33,520 bases of DNA from Verrucomicrobia subdivision 6 bacterium (GTDB lineage Bacteria; Verrucomicrobiota; Verrucomicrobiia; Methylacidiphilales; Verrucolacustridaceae), in NCBI GenBank assembly GCA_947441075.1, contig CANESK010000011.1, positions 1-33,520 of the forward strand, read 5' to 3'. A program made the position numbers and the translations under genes. The notes under the pieces are model-generated. The model made no database searches, was not told the origin of the DNA, and worked only from the letters and a program-made list of their open reading frames with translations. Shown here piece after piece: positions 23,599 to 32,400 of the stretch; the stretch's first letter is position 1, and each line of letters starts with the position of its first letter.

Positions 23599-24711
23599 AT
23601 GACTGACTCCAGACTGGCAAGACAAACGGCGGAACGATTGATCGGCTCTAGGGCCCAACTCCTAAAATTCAGCTGCTTGCTGGGTTTCGATGGCTTTCTC
23701 GACTCGATTTTACAGGTGGTGGACCAGCGTCAAACGGCCACCAAGTACCTCCCTTACACCTCGATAAAGCCTTTTGCCAAGAAGCTGGGCGAAGCGGCGG
23801 GTAAGAGCGCCAATTTCGAAGTGGTGCCGACAATGGAGAAGATTGGTGGCAATGGACCTTTGATGGCTTTCGCCATGTCCACCCTCGGCGCTCCCGTGGA
23901 GTACATGGGAATGTGTGGCTACCCAAAGCTCCACCCCGTTTTTACCGAATTTGCTAAACGGGCCAAGGTTCACTCCTTTGCTGAGCCTGCACAGACTTCC
24001 GCCCTCGAGTTCAATGACGGGAAAATTATGCTCGGCCAATTGGCTTCGGTGCAAGACGCCAACTGGGAAACGATGCAAGCGCGTCTCGGCGACAAGGTGA
24101 TGCAAAAGCTTTGGTCCTCAGCCGCTTTCGTAGGAATGGTCAACTGGACCATGTTGCCCCATATGTCCGCCATTTGGAAAAAATTGCTGACCGAATACAA
24201 ACCAGTGAAGCCGGACAAGCGGAAGCATCTTTTCTTTGATCTGGCCGATCCTGCGAAGCGGATTGAAGCGGATCTCTTGGCCGCCTTAAAAATCATCGGC
24301 GAGTTCCAGGTCGATAACGACGTAACCATTGGATTGAACGAGAGTGAGGCGATGCATGTGGCCAAAGTTCTCCGTCTCCGTGGCGGGACGAAAACTCCGA
24401 AGGCCTGTGCTTCCTTGGCGGGCGCCATCCGTGAGAAGATGGGCGTTCAAGTGGTGGTGATTCATCCCATCCAGTACGCCTGCGCGGCGGATGCGGAAGG
24501 GGAGGTGTTCGTCACCGGTCCCTACACCTCAAAACCGAAGATCAGCACAGGAGCAGGAGACCACTTCAATGCGGGCTTCTCCATTGCGCGCTTGCTGGGC
24601 TTGGGCTTGCCCCACTCGCTTCAGTTGGCCGTCGCGGCCTCGGGCTTCTACGTGCGTCACGGCAACAGCCCGAACCGCGAGCAGCTCGTCCGCTTCCTGC
24701 AGACGCTCTAG
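23599..24711 (+). CDS. PfkB-family carbohydrate kinase
   Basis: The product is 370 residues, long for a ribokinase-type enzyme (about 300). The PfkB signature 2 with catalytic Asp is seen as STGAGDHFNAGFSIARLLG. The substrate-side GG motif is in EKIGGNGPLMAFAMSTLGAPV, preceded by LLGFDGFLDSI, the family N-terminal strand with the sugar-contact Asp. An internal NESEAMHVAKVL helix is typical. Such enzymes phosphorylate sugars or nucleosides with ATP in the cytoplasm. The actual substrate is unknown, and the extra length lies around residues 180-230. The gap to the convergent photolyase gene is only six bases. Confidence 0.88.
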   Translation: MTDSRLARQTAERLIGSRAQLLKFSCLLGFDGFLDSILQVVDQRQTATKYLPYTSIKPFAKKLGEAAGKSANFEVVPTMEKIGGNGPLMAFAMSTLGAPVEYMGMCGYPKLHPVFTEFAKRAKVHSFAEPAQTSALEFNDGKIMLGQLASVQDANWETMQARLGDKVMQKLWSSAAFVGMVNWTMLPHMSAIWKKLLTEYKPVKPDKRKHLFFDLADPAKRIEADLLAALKIIGEFQVDNDVTIGLNESEAMHVAKVLRLRGGTKTPKACASLAGAIREKMGVQVVVIHPIQYACAADAEGEVFVTGPYTSKPKISTGAGDHFNAGFSIARLLGLGLPHSLQLAVAASGFYVRHGNSPNREQLVRFLQTL

Positions 24712-24717
24712 TCCGAC

Positions 24718-26067
24718 TTAATCGCGAGCTTTTTGGTACATGGCCAGCGCGCGGACGCGTTGGCGGGCGTGATCCACAATCGGAGCAGGGTAGGTGAGGC
24801 TTTGGGCTTCCGGCACATACTTCTCGATAAACTTTCCCTCAGGATCGAAGCGTTCCGCCTGGCTGGAAGGATTGAAAATTCTAAAATAGGGCTGGGCATC
24901 GGTCCCTGTGCTCGCGGCCCATTGCCAGCCCCCGTTATTCGCGGCTAAATCGCCATCCAAAAGTTGTTTCATAAAGTAGCGCTCGCCCCACTGCCAAGAG
25001 ATAAGCAGGTCTTTGGTGAGGAAAGAGGCCACGATCATGCGTAGGCGGTTATGCATCCAACCTGTTTGATTCAGTTGGCGCATAGCCGCATCAACAATGG
25101 GGTAGCCAGTCTGGCCTTCGCACCAGGCCTGGAAGAGTTGCTGATTGTTTTCCCAATCGAGCTGGTCATAAACCGGTCGAAAAGCTCCCTGAGCGACGTG
25201 AGGAAACTCCCAGAGGATCTGTTTGTAGAAATCTCTCCAGATCAGCTCGGATATAAAGACGTCCACCTGCTTTTTGCTCGATGGATCCTCCACCTTAACC
25301 CTTCGTGCCGCCGCCAAGACCGTGCGCGGGGAAATCGTGCCGAAACGTAGGTGTGGAGAAAGGCGAGAGGTCGAGTCCGCCAGAGGAAAGTTTCGGGTGG
25401 ACTCATAGTGCCGGATATTTTTGGAGACAAAGGAGCGCAAAAGCTCTTGGGCCGCCTTCTCTCCCCCTAAAGGGATAGAAACGTCCAGCTTCTCTAAGCC
25501 GAGATCGGCAAGAGAGGGAAGAGGAGTCGCTTTAGACTGGGAAAATTCCGTCAGCTTCTTGGGTCTCGGCAGAGGATCATGCGGTGGTCGGGCCAGCCAA
25601 GTCTTCGAGTAAGGAGTGAAGACAGTGTACGGCCCGCCCGTGCCTTTCTCAATTAGACCAGGAGGGTGAATCATCAAATCATCACAGGCCACCACCTCAA
25701 CGCCCTCCTCAGAAGCCATTGCCATGACCTTCTCATCACGTTGCCGTGCGTAGGGCTCAACATCCTTGTTGAAGAACAGGTGTTTGGCTCCGGTGCTCTT
25801 GAGCAAGGCACGTAACTCGACCTCGGGAGGGCCCCTTCGAGTGATTAGTTTAGGGCCAAGGGCCTGGAGGTTTGAGGAGAGGCTCTCGAGGCAGGAAAGG
25901 AGAAAGGCGACCCTCCGACTACTGGCGCTGGAAGGGCGCAAAAGTGCGTCATCGAAGATAAAAACTGGCACGATCGGCACGGCGAGTTCGGCGGCGCGAT
26001 GGAGTGCAACATGATCAGAAACACGCAAATCCCGCCGAAACCAAACGAGGGCGGGCGCGCGGAGCAT
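24718..26067 (-). CDS. phrB: Deoxyribodipyrimidine photolyase (class I CPD type)
   Basis: The enzyme uses light and reduced FAD to split pyrimidine dimers. The product is 449 residues. It opens with PALVWFRRDLRVSDH of the antenna-binding Rossmann domain. The FAD domain shows TSRLSPHLRFGTISPR, ELIWRDFYKQIL, GQTGYPIVDAAMRQL, TGWMHNRLRMIVASFL and the long WQWAASTGTDAQPYFRIFNP segment with its conserved Trp, Asn and Asp. The ATG at 26067 (MLRAPAL) fits the family start. Upstream codons pass through a strong hairpin and are not family-like. The ribosome site is poor. A cryptochrome/DASH identity is less likely given the motif set. Confidence 0.94.
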   Translation of the reverse strand: MLRAPALVWFRRDLRVSDHVALHRAAELAVPIVPVFIFDDALLRPSSASSRRVAFLLSCLESLSSNLQALGPKLITRRGPPEVELRALLKSTGAKHLFFNKDVEPYARQRDEKVMAMASEEGVEVVACDDLMIHPPGLIEKGTGGPYTVFTPYSKTWLARPPHDPLPRPKKLTEFSQSKATPLPSLADLGLEKLDVSIPLGGEKAAQELLRSFVSKNIRHYESTRNFPLADSTSRLSPHLRFGTISPRTVLAAARRVKVEDPSSKKQVDVFISELIWRDFYKQILWEFPHVAQGAFRPVYDQLDWENNQQLFQAWCEGQTGYPIVDAAMRQLNQTGWMHNRLRMIVASFLTKDLLISWQWGERYFMKQLLDGDLAANNGGWQWAASTGTDAQPYFRIFNPSSQAERFDPEGKFIEKYVPEAQSLTYPAPIVDHARQRVRALAMYQKARD

Positions 26068-26092
26068 TCTTTTTTTTAGCGCAGCGCGAAGA

Positions 26093-26125
26093 AGATCGCA
26101 CGCGCAAAGGTGCGATCTTTTTTTT
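26093..26125 (+). terminator. Strong intrinsic terminator upstream of dnaA, no plus-strand gene before it
   Basis: AGATCGCAC pairs perfectly with GTGCGATCT around the loop GCGCAAAG, followed by eight T on the plus strand. It is about 150 bases before dnaA, in the leader region of the minus-strand photolyase gene. No plus-strand gene ends nearby. It probably stops antisense read-through before the replication region, or ends an unseen short RNA. Confidence 0.8.
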
Positions 26126-26149
26126 CCTCCTCCTAAAATCTGCTTTTTT

Positions 26150-26183
26150 ATGTTCAAGCAAGTTGTCAAGCGAAGTTGTTCAA
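26150..26183 (+). promoter_or_regulatory. Repeated TTGTTCAA-like elements upstream of dnaA
   Basis: Three close copies occur: ATGTTCAA near 26150, AAGTTGTCAA at 26160-26169 and AAGTTGTTCAA at 26173-26183, in AT-rich sequence about 95-125 bases before the dnaA ATG. They could be regulator sites or weak initiator-binding sites. They do not match the DnaA box closely. Confidence 0.35.
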
Positions 26184-26276
26184 ATAAATTTTCGATAAAA
26201 AATAAAATTCCGCTTGCACCATTATTTTTTGGCGCGAATGATTCATCCCCGAAACCAAAAAGGAAAATAAAAACAA

Positions 26277-27632
26277 ATGAACAATCCTCCGGAAATCTGG
26301 GTCAAAGTCTGTCGCGAACTTGAAAAAGTAATCACCCCTGACGCTCTTCACCGCTGGTTCTCCTCCATTGTCCCCTTGAGCTATGAGGCTGGCCGCCTGG
26401 TTCTCGGAGTAGAAAACGCCATCTATCAGTACTGGATCGAAGAAAACTACCTCAATCAGCTCCGCGAGTGCGCCACCTTGGCCATCGGCCGCGAGGTAAA
26501 AATCAGTTTTGATGTGGTCGGCTCGAAGGATCGTCCTACCCCCACCGCAGAAGACCATCTCTTGCAAGCAGAAGGAAAAGAAAAGTCCAAGCCTCTCTCT
26601 GGAGAGTTGGTCAGTCGTTACACCTTTGAGTCCTTTGTCGCAGGGGTGAACAGCCAGTTTGCCCACGCCGCCGCCACCGCTGTGGCTGATGCACCTGCCC
26701 GCACCTACAATCCTCTTTTCATTCACGGCTCTGTTGGCTTAGGGAAGACCCACTTGCTCCACGCGATCGGCCATCGGGTCATGCAAAAGAAAAAAGGCGC
26801 CAAAATCGTTTACGTGACCTCGGAACAGTTCACCAATGAGTTCATTTCCGCCATCCAACATGGGGAGTTGGTCAAGTTTCGCCGTCGCTTTCGTCAGGCC
26901 GATTGTCTTCTGATCGACGACGTGCAATTCTTCTCGGGTAAGGATCGCTCCCAAGAGGAGTTTTTCCATACCTTTAACACCCTCTTTGATGGGAATCGCC
27001 AGATCGTCTTGACCAGCGACAGTCCTCCCGGAGACGTGGCCAATCTACAGAAGCGTCTCGTCTCCCGCTTCGAGTGGGGGCTGAGTGCAGAGTTGCAGTC
27101 GCCAGATATCGAGACCCGCTTGGCTATCTTGCGCAAGAAAACCTCCACCATGCAGGTTCGCCTGGGGGAATCGGTGCTCCATTTCATCGCCGAGCGCGTG
27201 AAGACAAACGTCCGACGTCTCGAAGGCGCCTTGAATCGGGTAGCTGCCTGGGCGGCACTCCACGATCGTCACATCACTCCCGTACAAGTGGAAGAGCTCC
27301 TCAAGGATTTCATCCAGCAAGAGACCAAGCCGATCGTAACGATCGAGTTGATCCAGCGCCGGGTGGCCGAAGGCTACGATCTGCGAATCGCAGATATGAC
27401 GAGCAAGCGTCGTCCGGCTCACATCGCCCTCCCACGGATGGTTGCGATGTATCTCAGTCGCAAAATGACTGGGAAGAGCCTGCAAGAAATCGGCGAGTCC
27501 TTCGGGGGTCGCGATCACGGCACCGTACTGCACGCGTGCAAGACGATTACCTCCAAGATGCAGGGCGATGACCGGCTTCATCAAATGGTGGGCCTGCTCA
27601 CCCACAAGCTCGAAGAGCCTGCCGATCGCTAA
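26277..27632 (+). CDS. dnaA: Chromosomal replication initiator DnaA
   Basis: DnaA binds DnaA boxes at oriC and melts the origin. The product is 451 residues. Domain I is the N-terminal 90 or so. The AAA+ core has Walker A GSVGLGKTH at 151-159 and Walker B LLIDD at 211-215, with the arginine-rich RFEWGL region and the VRRLEGALNR segment at 312-321. Domain IV carries the DNA-binding signature GRDHGTVLHACK from 411. In most DnaA proteins the residue after DH is Ser or Thr; here it is Gly. AAAGGA lies about 12 bases before the ATG. It is followed by a 450-base gap with candidate DnaA boxes and then dnaN. Confidence 0.97.
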   Translation: MNNPPEIWVKVCRELEKVITPDALHRWFSSIVPLSYEAGRLVLGVENAIYQYWIEENYLNQLRECATLAIGREVKISFDVVGSKDRPTPTAEDHLLQAEGKEKSKPLSGELVSRYTFESFVAGVNSQFAHAAATAVADAPARTYNPLFIHGSVGLGKTHLLHAIGHRVMQKKKGAKIVYVTSEQFTNEFISAIQHGELVKFRRRFRQADCLLIDDVQFFSGKDRSQEEFFHTFNTLFDGNRQIVLTSDSPPGDVANLQKRLVSRFEWGLSAELQSPDIETRLAILRKKTSTMQVRLGESVLHFIAERVKTNVRRLEGALNRVAAWAALHDRHITPVQVEELLKDFIQQETKPIVTIELIQRRVAEGYDLRIADMTSKRRPAHIALPRMVAMYLSRKMTGKSLQEIGESFGGRDHGTVLHACKTITSKMQGDDRLHQMVGLLTHKLEEPADR

Positions 27633-28082
27633 CTGCGCCACTTCCTCCGTCTGGCATTGGCTCAAACCACTTTCGTGTGGCTGGAGGTGCGTCGCCGTTC
27701 AATTGGCCTCTTTTTATCTATACAAACCTATGAACCGCTCAACCGAACTCAAACACGACCGATCTTTTTCTCGGCGCTTACTGGAAACTTTTTCCGAGTT
27801 ATTCCTGTGGAAATCTCGGGTTCACCCCATCTTGCTCACCAGTACAGAGGGAGATTCGTTTGTCCTGTGAATAGGGGCATAACCAATGCGGAATCCATGT
27901 GAAAAGGAGTTCTCCAAATCAACAAGCGCATTTAAAACCCTTTTTATTCGTGGCTTATTCTTGGCGCAAAACTCTCGTCCGCCGCGTCTTAGGCAAAAAC
28001 GCGTGACTTATCCACTCGCTTATGATTATGGTTGTATTGAATCTATATCTATCTATCCCAAACTTCTAACTCACGAACCTAT
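27633..28082 (+). other. dnaA-dnaN intergenic region, candidate origin of replication
   Basis: The 450-base gap has no convincing gene. It holds several DnaA-box-like 9-mers: TTATCCACT at 28008-28016 (one mismatch to TTATNCACA), TGTGAATAG at 27866-27874 (one mismatch on the other strand), and weaker sites TGTGGAAAT at 27806-27814 and TGTGAAAAG at 27898-27906. A run of ATCT-type AT-rich sequence at 28041-28059 lies between the best box and dnaN and could be the unwinding element. Location between dnaA and dnaN is a common origin position. The origin call is inference from position plus these sites. Confidence 0.5.
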
Positions 28083-29192
28083 ATGAAACTCATCCTCCAA
28101 AAGCAAAAATTCCTTGGTGCACTGGCCGCAGTCCAAAATGTCGTAGGCACCAGGACACCCATCGGCATTTTGAATAATCTCTTGCTCAAGGCAGATAAAA
28201 ACCAGTTGATGATCTCGGCTACAGATTTAGACATCGGCATTCGGACGGCTTGTGAAGCAGGCGTCGAAAAAGAAGGGGCCGTAACACTCCCTGCCAAAAG
28301 ACTTTTCAGTATTATCCGTGAGCTACCGTCAGAAGAGCTTACTTTGGATGTAGACGGGAAGCTTGGTGCAACTATGCGGTGTGGCTCGGCCTTCTTTAAG
28401 ATCATGGGGATGCCCTCGGATGAATTCCCCGCTATTCCTGAGTTCCCTTCGAAAGGCGGAGAAAAAAACCCGATTTACAAGATAGAGCAAAAGGGGCTGA
28501 AGGAGCTGATGAAGCGGGTCTCTTACGCGATGTCGGCCGACGAGAAGCGGTATGTCCTCAATGGCCTGCTTATCTGTTTGAAAGAGGGGAAGCTGACAGT
28601 GGTCGCGACCGACGGGCGGCGACTCGCCTTAGCGGATCAGGAGCTCGACTTCCCGAAATCAGGCGAACGGGAGTTCATTCTGCCTGCCAAGGCGGTGCAC
28701 GAGCTCCAGAGGCTTCTGGGGGACAAGGATGACGTCTCCTTTGCCATTTTGGAAAATCAGATACTCTTTTCTTTCGGGCACACCGTGATCGCGGCCAAAA
28801 TGGTTGAGGGTAATTATCCCAACTATCGTCAAGTCATCCCCGCTGAAGCGAAAGAGCGGGTTACTTTAGAGCGGGAGTTGTTTCTTAACTCCGTTCGGCG
28901 GGTGGCCTTGCTCTCAAGCGAGAAAACCAACTCGGTCAAACTGACTTTTGGCAAACACAACTTGGAAATTGCGGCGAATACCCCCGATGTGGGTGAGGCC
29001 CATGAGTCAATTCCCGTTCAATATAAGGGGAAAGAGTTTACCATGGCCTTTAATCCGGAGTTTTTGGCGGATCCGCTGAAAAACATTGATAGCGACACAA
29101 TCCATTTTGATTTTATCGATGAGCTCAGCCCCGGAGTCATTCGCTACAACAAACCTTTTCTCTACGTGATCATGCCGATGCGGACCGCCTGA
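28083..29192 (+). CDS. dnaN: DNA polymerase III sliding clamp (beta subunit)
   Basis: The dimeric ring clamp tethers DNA polymerase III and many repair proteins to DNA. The product is 369 residues, the standard length with three similar domains. Recognisable segments are LNNLLLKADKNQLMISATDL in domain I, GLLICLKEGKLTVVATDGRRLAL in domain II, and the domain III tail FNPEFLADPLKNID ending LYVIMPMR, the usual MPMR end that forms part of the partner-binding pocket. The ATG start directly follows the candidate origin. There is no strong ribosome site, only ACGAACCTAT. recF follows after ten bases. Confidence 0.97.
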   Translation: MKLILQKQKFLGALAAVQNVVGTRTPIGILNNLLLKADKNQLMISATDLDIGIRTACEAGVEKEGAVTLPAKRLFSIIRELPSEELTLDVDGKLGATMRCGSAFFKIMGMPSDEFPAIPEFPSKGGEKNPIYKIEQKGLKELMKRVSYAMSADEKRYVLNGLLICLKEGKLTVVATDGRRLALADQELDFPKSGEREFILPAKAVHELQRLLGDKDDVSFAILENQILFSFGHTVIAAKMVEGNYPNYRQVIPAEAKERVTLERELFLNSVRRVALLSSEKTNSVKLTFGKHNLEIAANTPDVGEAHESIPVQYKGKEFTMAFNPEFLADPLKNIDSDTIHFDFIDELSPGVIRYNKPFLYVIMPMRTA

Positions 29193-29202
29193 GCCGAGCG
29201 GC

Positions 29203-30267
29203 GTGCTTCGCCGACTCCGCCTTACTTCGGTACGCTGTCACACAGCTCTTGATCTAGAAAACCTTGGATCGCGCGTTTTGCTCGCGGGAGCAAATGGACT
29301 GGGCAAAACCACTATTTTGGAATCGGTCTCGGTCCTCGCCCGCTTACGATCCTTCCGGACGCGCGCCTTGCGGGACTTGACCCAACATGGGGCCGAAGGT
29401 TGGCGAATCGAAGGCTCCTGGGCGGATGAAGCAGGGCCAGTTCGGCTGGGGGTGGTTTTTCGGGATGCGGGTCGAGAGTTGGAGTTGGACGGGCGGGCTG
29501 GGGTTACGACCGATGAGTTTTGGGGGAGAGCCCTAACGGTGGTGGCTCATGGGGGGGACACGGTTGTTCTTGAGGGGGGTTCGGCAGAACGGAGGGCAGG
29601 ATTTGATCTTTTGTTAAGCGAGATTGAGCCGAGCCGACTTCCCGAATTTCGGCGATTGAGGGAGATCACTCGTCAAAGATCGGCTCTCCTTCGCCGTCCC
29701 CAAGCTTCGCGGGAGGAGTGGGAGGCGTGGACAACCACACTAGCGGAGCTGGCAGCGAGCATCCGCCCCGCTCGGGAGGCTTTGGCACGCACCTTTTTGC
29801 CTCACCTCGAAAAAGCTCATCGAGAGCTGACGGCCGGAGCGGAGAAACTGAGGGTGTCCTATCAACCCGATGATCCAATTCCTTTAACCGGGGCTGAAAG
29901 AGATCGGCTTTGGGAGCAGGAAAGAGAGCGAGGCCTCAACTGTACGGGGCCGCAGCGGGACGACTGGGATTTTAGTTTAGGAGGACGGAGTTTATCGCGA
30001 TTTGGGTCGGAGGGGCAGCGACGCTCGGCGAGCTTGGCGTTGCGAATCGCCGAGGTGGAACTGATTCGTGAAGTGAGGCGACGCACCCCAGTTTTGCTAG
30101 TGGATGATGCCCTGAAAGAGCTGGACGAAACTCGGCGGGACGCGTTTTGGAGAATTGTGCCAAAGGAATGTCAGGTCTTGTACGCATCGGCGCATGATCG
30201 GCCCCCACAGGGGAGCGATTCGTGGGTTATTCTCGAGATCTCCCCCGGTTCGGGTCGAACGAAATAA
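29203..30267 (+). CDS. recF: DNA replication and repair protein RecF
   Basis: RecF is an SMC-like ATPase that helps RecR/RecO load RecA at gaps. The product is 354 residues from a GTG start. The Walker A motif is GANGLGKTT at 29-37, the ABC-type signature is in FGSEGQRRSASLALRIAEV, and Walker B/D-loop is VLLVDDALKELDETRR. The N-terminal LRLTSVRCHTALDLE and LARLRSFRTRALRDL match the family. The common D-loop reads LDDVLSELD elsewhere, so the DDALKELD form is a mild variant. It is ten bases after dnaN, so the two are cotranscribed. The dnaA-dnaN-recF order is ancestral in bacteria, but gyrB does not follow here. Confidence 0.93.
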   Translation: MLRRLRLTSVRCHTALDLENLGSRVLLAGANGLGKTTILESVSVLARLRSFRTRALRDLTQHGAEGWRIEGSWADEAGPVRLGVVFRDAGRELELDGRAGVTTDEFWGRALTVVAHGGDTVVLEGGSAERRAGFDLLLSEIEPSRLPEFRRLREITRQRSALLRRPQASREEWEAWTTTLAELAASIRPAREALARTFLPHLEKAHRELTAGAEKLRVSYQPDDPIPLTGAERDRLWEQERERGLNCTGPQRDDWDFSLGGRSLSRFGSEGQRRSASLALRIAEVELIREVRRRTPVLLVDDALKELDETRRDAFWRIVPKECQVLYASAHDRPPQGSDSWVILEISPGSGRTK

Positions 30268-30351
30268 GGGGAGGTCTTGCCAAGAGCGTAGCAAACCCGA
30301 TACGATTTGCGCCCGTTTGATTCACCCAAAGAAAAAAGAAGGAGACGAGTT

Positions 30352-32400
30352 ATGGCCACTGAAGTAGGACCGGTTCAAGCAGTTGAGGCGCCGCCTCTTT
30401 GCCCGCTGAAGATTCCCAACCGCTTAGCGCCGACCCCGTCGCAAGGGCCAAAATATCCCGCTCACGTAAAAAATGGAGCAGGCAATCAGGTTACTCTGGC
30501 TGATCCGGTGATGACTCGGGCGCTGATCGCGTTGATGGATACTCATGCAGTGATTGGCGGAGCGGCTTGTCACTGGGGCGGTCCCGCGGCTTTGGCCGAG
30601 ATCATGTCTGCGATTCATGGGCTGATGTTTATGGAAAAAGGACGTCCGTGGCACGAGGCCTACAACTTTGTTAACGATGCGGGCCACACCGAAAACGGGG
30701 TTTACGCTCTGCGAGCTCAATACGGGTTTGATGAGATGACTTTCAACGACCTTAAAAAATTCCGCTCGATCGAGAGCAAGCTAACTGGGCACGGGGAAAG
30801 CCATTTGAATCCCGAAGGAGTTTTTATTAGCAATGGCCCACTGGGCTCGGGAATTCCCGTGGCCCAAGGACTGGCCCTGGGGGATAAGCTGGCCCATCGG
30901 GACCGGTTAACTTTTTGTGTGATATCGGACGGGGCCTGCATGGAGGGGGAAGCGAAGGAGGCATTCGCCGCTATCCCTGGCTTGGCGAGCCGCAATGAAA
31001 TCAACCCCTTCGTTCTGATCGTTTCCGACAACGACACCAAACTTTCGGGTCGCATCTCGGTCGATAGTTACACCATGGAACCAACCTTTGCTGGATTGGC
31101 TACGCTGGGGTGGAACGTTCGCCATGTGAAGGAGGGACAGAATCTTCAGGTTGTCTATCAAGCGGTGGAGCAGGCGGTGGCGGAGGCCAAAGGGGATCCG
31201 CGTCGGCCGGTTTGCCTTTGGGTTAAAACGGTCAAGGGATATGGGGTCAAGGCAACGGTGGAAAGCTCTTCGGGTGGGCATGGATTCCCGCTGAAAGACG
31301 GGGAGAAAATCATTCCCTTTGTTGACGAAATTACGGGGGGAGAGACTCCGCCCGATCTAAAAAAATGGGCGGAATCTTTGCGTCGGGGCTGGGAAGAAAA
31401 GCAGGAGGCCAAAAAAGCAGGATCGAGTGCGGTAAAAAAAGAAAAAGTGCAGGCGGGTTTCGCGCGGGCGGCAATCAAGGCGGCACAGGCTGGGTTGCCC
31501 GTGGTTTCGATCAGCGCGGATTTGCCGGGGTCTACGGGGATGGCCGCGTTTCAAAAAGCGGTCCCAGGCCGCTCCTTCGACATCGGAGTGGCGGAAGCCA
31601 ACATGATCAGCACTTGCACGGGCTTGGCAAAAGCGGGGTTTCTCCCCGTCGCGGACACTTTTACTCAGTTTGGAGTGACCAAAGGCAACCTGCCTCTGGT
31701 TATGGCCGCGCTCTCCCAAGGGCCGATCGTGACAGCGTTCACCCACGCGGGATTTCAGGATGCGGCTGACGGAGCATCCCATGAAGCCACGACCTATTTT
31801 GCCGCGGTCAGTGCGATTCCGCACACTCTGGCGATTGCGGTGAGTTGCTCCAATCAAGCGGAGGCCCTAATGCTCGCCGCTTTTCAGAGAATTGCGAAGG
31901 ACGTGCAGGCAGGGAAAAACGGAGAAAGCGCGCTCTTCTTTGCTGGGCGAGAAGATTTTCCCGCTCAAGTGGGAGAGAGGCCCGCAGGTTATCCTTGGGG
32001 CAAGGCGACAGTTCTCCGTGCGGGCACGGATGTGGTCTTGGTGGCTTGCGGTCCGATGGTACCTCTCGCTCTAGAAGCGGCTGAGAGATTGGAGAAGGCA
32101 GGAATTCATGCTGCGGTCATCGACAATCCGTTTGTCAATCGCCCTGATCTGGAGACGATCGGCCCAGCGGTGCAAAACGCGGGAGGCAAAGTGGTCACAG
32201 TGGAGGATCACCAGATCGTTGGAGGCATGGGGGCAATGCTTCTTCATGCGTTGATCTTGGCTGGGATTAGTTGTCGGGCTGCTTCCATCGGCATGCGGGG
32301 CGAGTTCGGACGCTCGGCCTATAGTGCGGGGGAGTTGTACGATCACTTTGGGATGGGTCCAAAAGATATCGCCGCGGCGGCGCAGAAGTTGTGCGCTTGA
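30352..32400 (+). CDS. Transketolase (divergent, single-chain)
   Basis: Transketolase moves two-carbon ketol units between sugar phosphates with thiamine diphosphate. The product is 682 residues with TPP, pyrimidine and C-terminal domains. The TPP motif begins SDGACMEGEAKEAF at 192-205, with Ser in place of the usual first Gly, and ends near VSDND at 224-228. SNGPLGSGIPVAQGLALG matches the GPLGQG segment. The pyrimidine domain shows AEANMISTCTGLAKAGFLPV with the catalytic Glu. GGHGFPLKDGE is present. AAGGAG lies seven bases before the ATG. The N-terminal CHWGGPAALAE and the Ser variation differ from textbook TktA, so another ketol-transferring enzyme cannot be ruled out. A TTG-start gene overlaps its stop. 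Confidence 0.88.
   Translation: MATEVGPVQAVEAPPLCPLKIPNRLAPTPSQGPKYPAHVKNGAGNQVTLADPVMTRALIALMDTHAVIGGAACHWGGPAALAEIMSAIHGLMFMEKGRPWHEAYNFVNDAGHTENGVYALRAQYGFDEMTFNDLKKFRSIESKLTGHGESHLNPEGVFISNGPLGSGIPVAQGLALGDKLAHRDRLTFCVISDGACMEGEAKEAFAAIPGLASRNEINPFVLIVSDNDTKLSGRISVDSYTMEPTFAGLATLGWNVRHVKEGQNLQVVYQAVEQAVAEAKGDPRRPVCLWVKTVKGYGVKATVESSSGGHGFPLKDGEKIIPFVDEITGGETPPDLKKWAESLRRGWEEKQEAKKAGSSAVKKEKVQAGFARAAIKAAQAGLPVVSISADLPGSTGMAAFQKAVPGRSFDIGVAEANMISTCTGLAKAGFLPVADTFTQFGVTKGNLPLVMAALSQGPIVTAFTHAGFQDAADGASHEATTYFAAVSAIPHTLAIAVSCSNQAEALMLAAFQRIAKDVQAGKNGESALFFAGREDFPAQVGERPAGYPWGKATVLRAGTDVVLVACGPMVPLALEAAERLEKAGIHAAVIDNPFVNRPDLETIGPAVQNAGGKVVTVEDHQIVGGMGAMLLHALILAGISCRAASIGMRGEFGRSAYSAGELYDHFGMGPKDIAAAAQKLCA

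Noticed and set aside
27730-27870. 46-codon plus-strand frame in the dnaA-dnaN gap
   Set aside because: No ribosome site, no family pattern (it is not rpmH), and it covers the candidate DnaA boxes.
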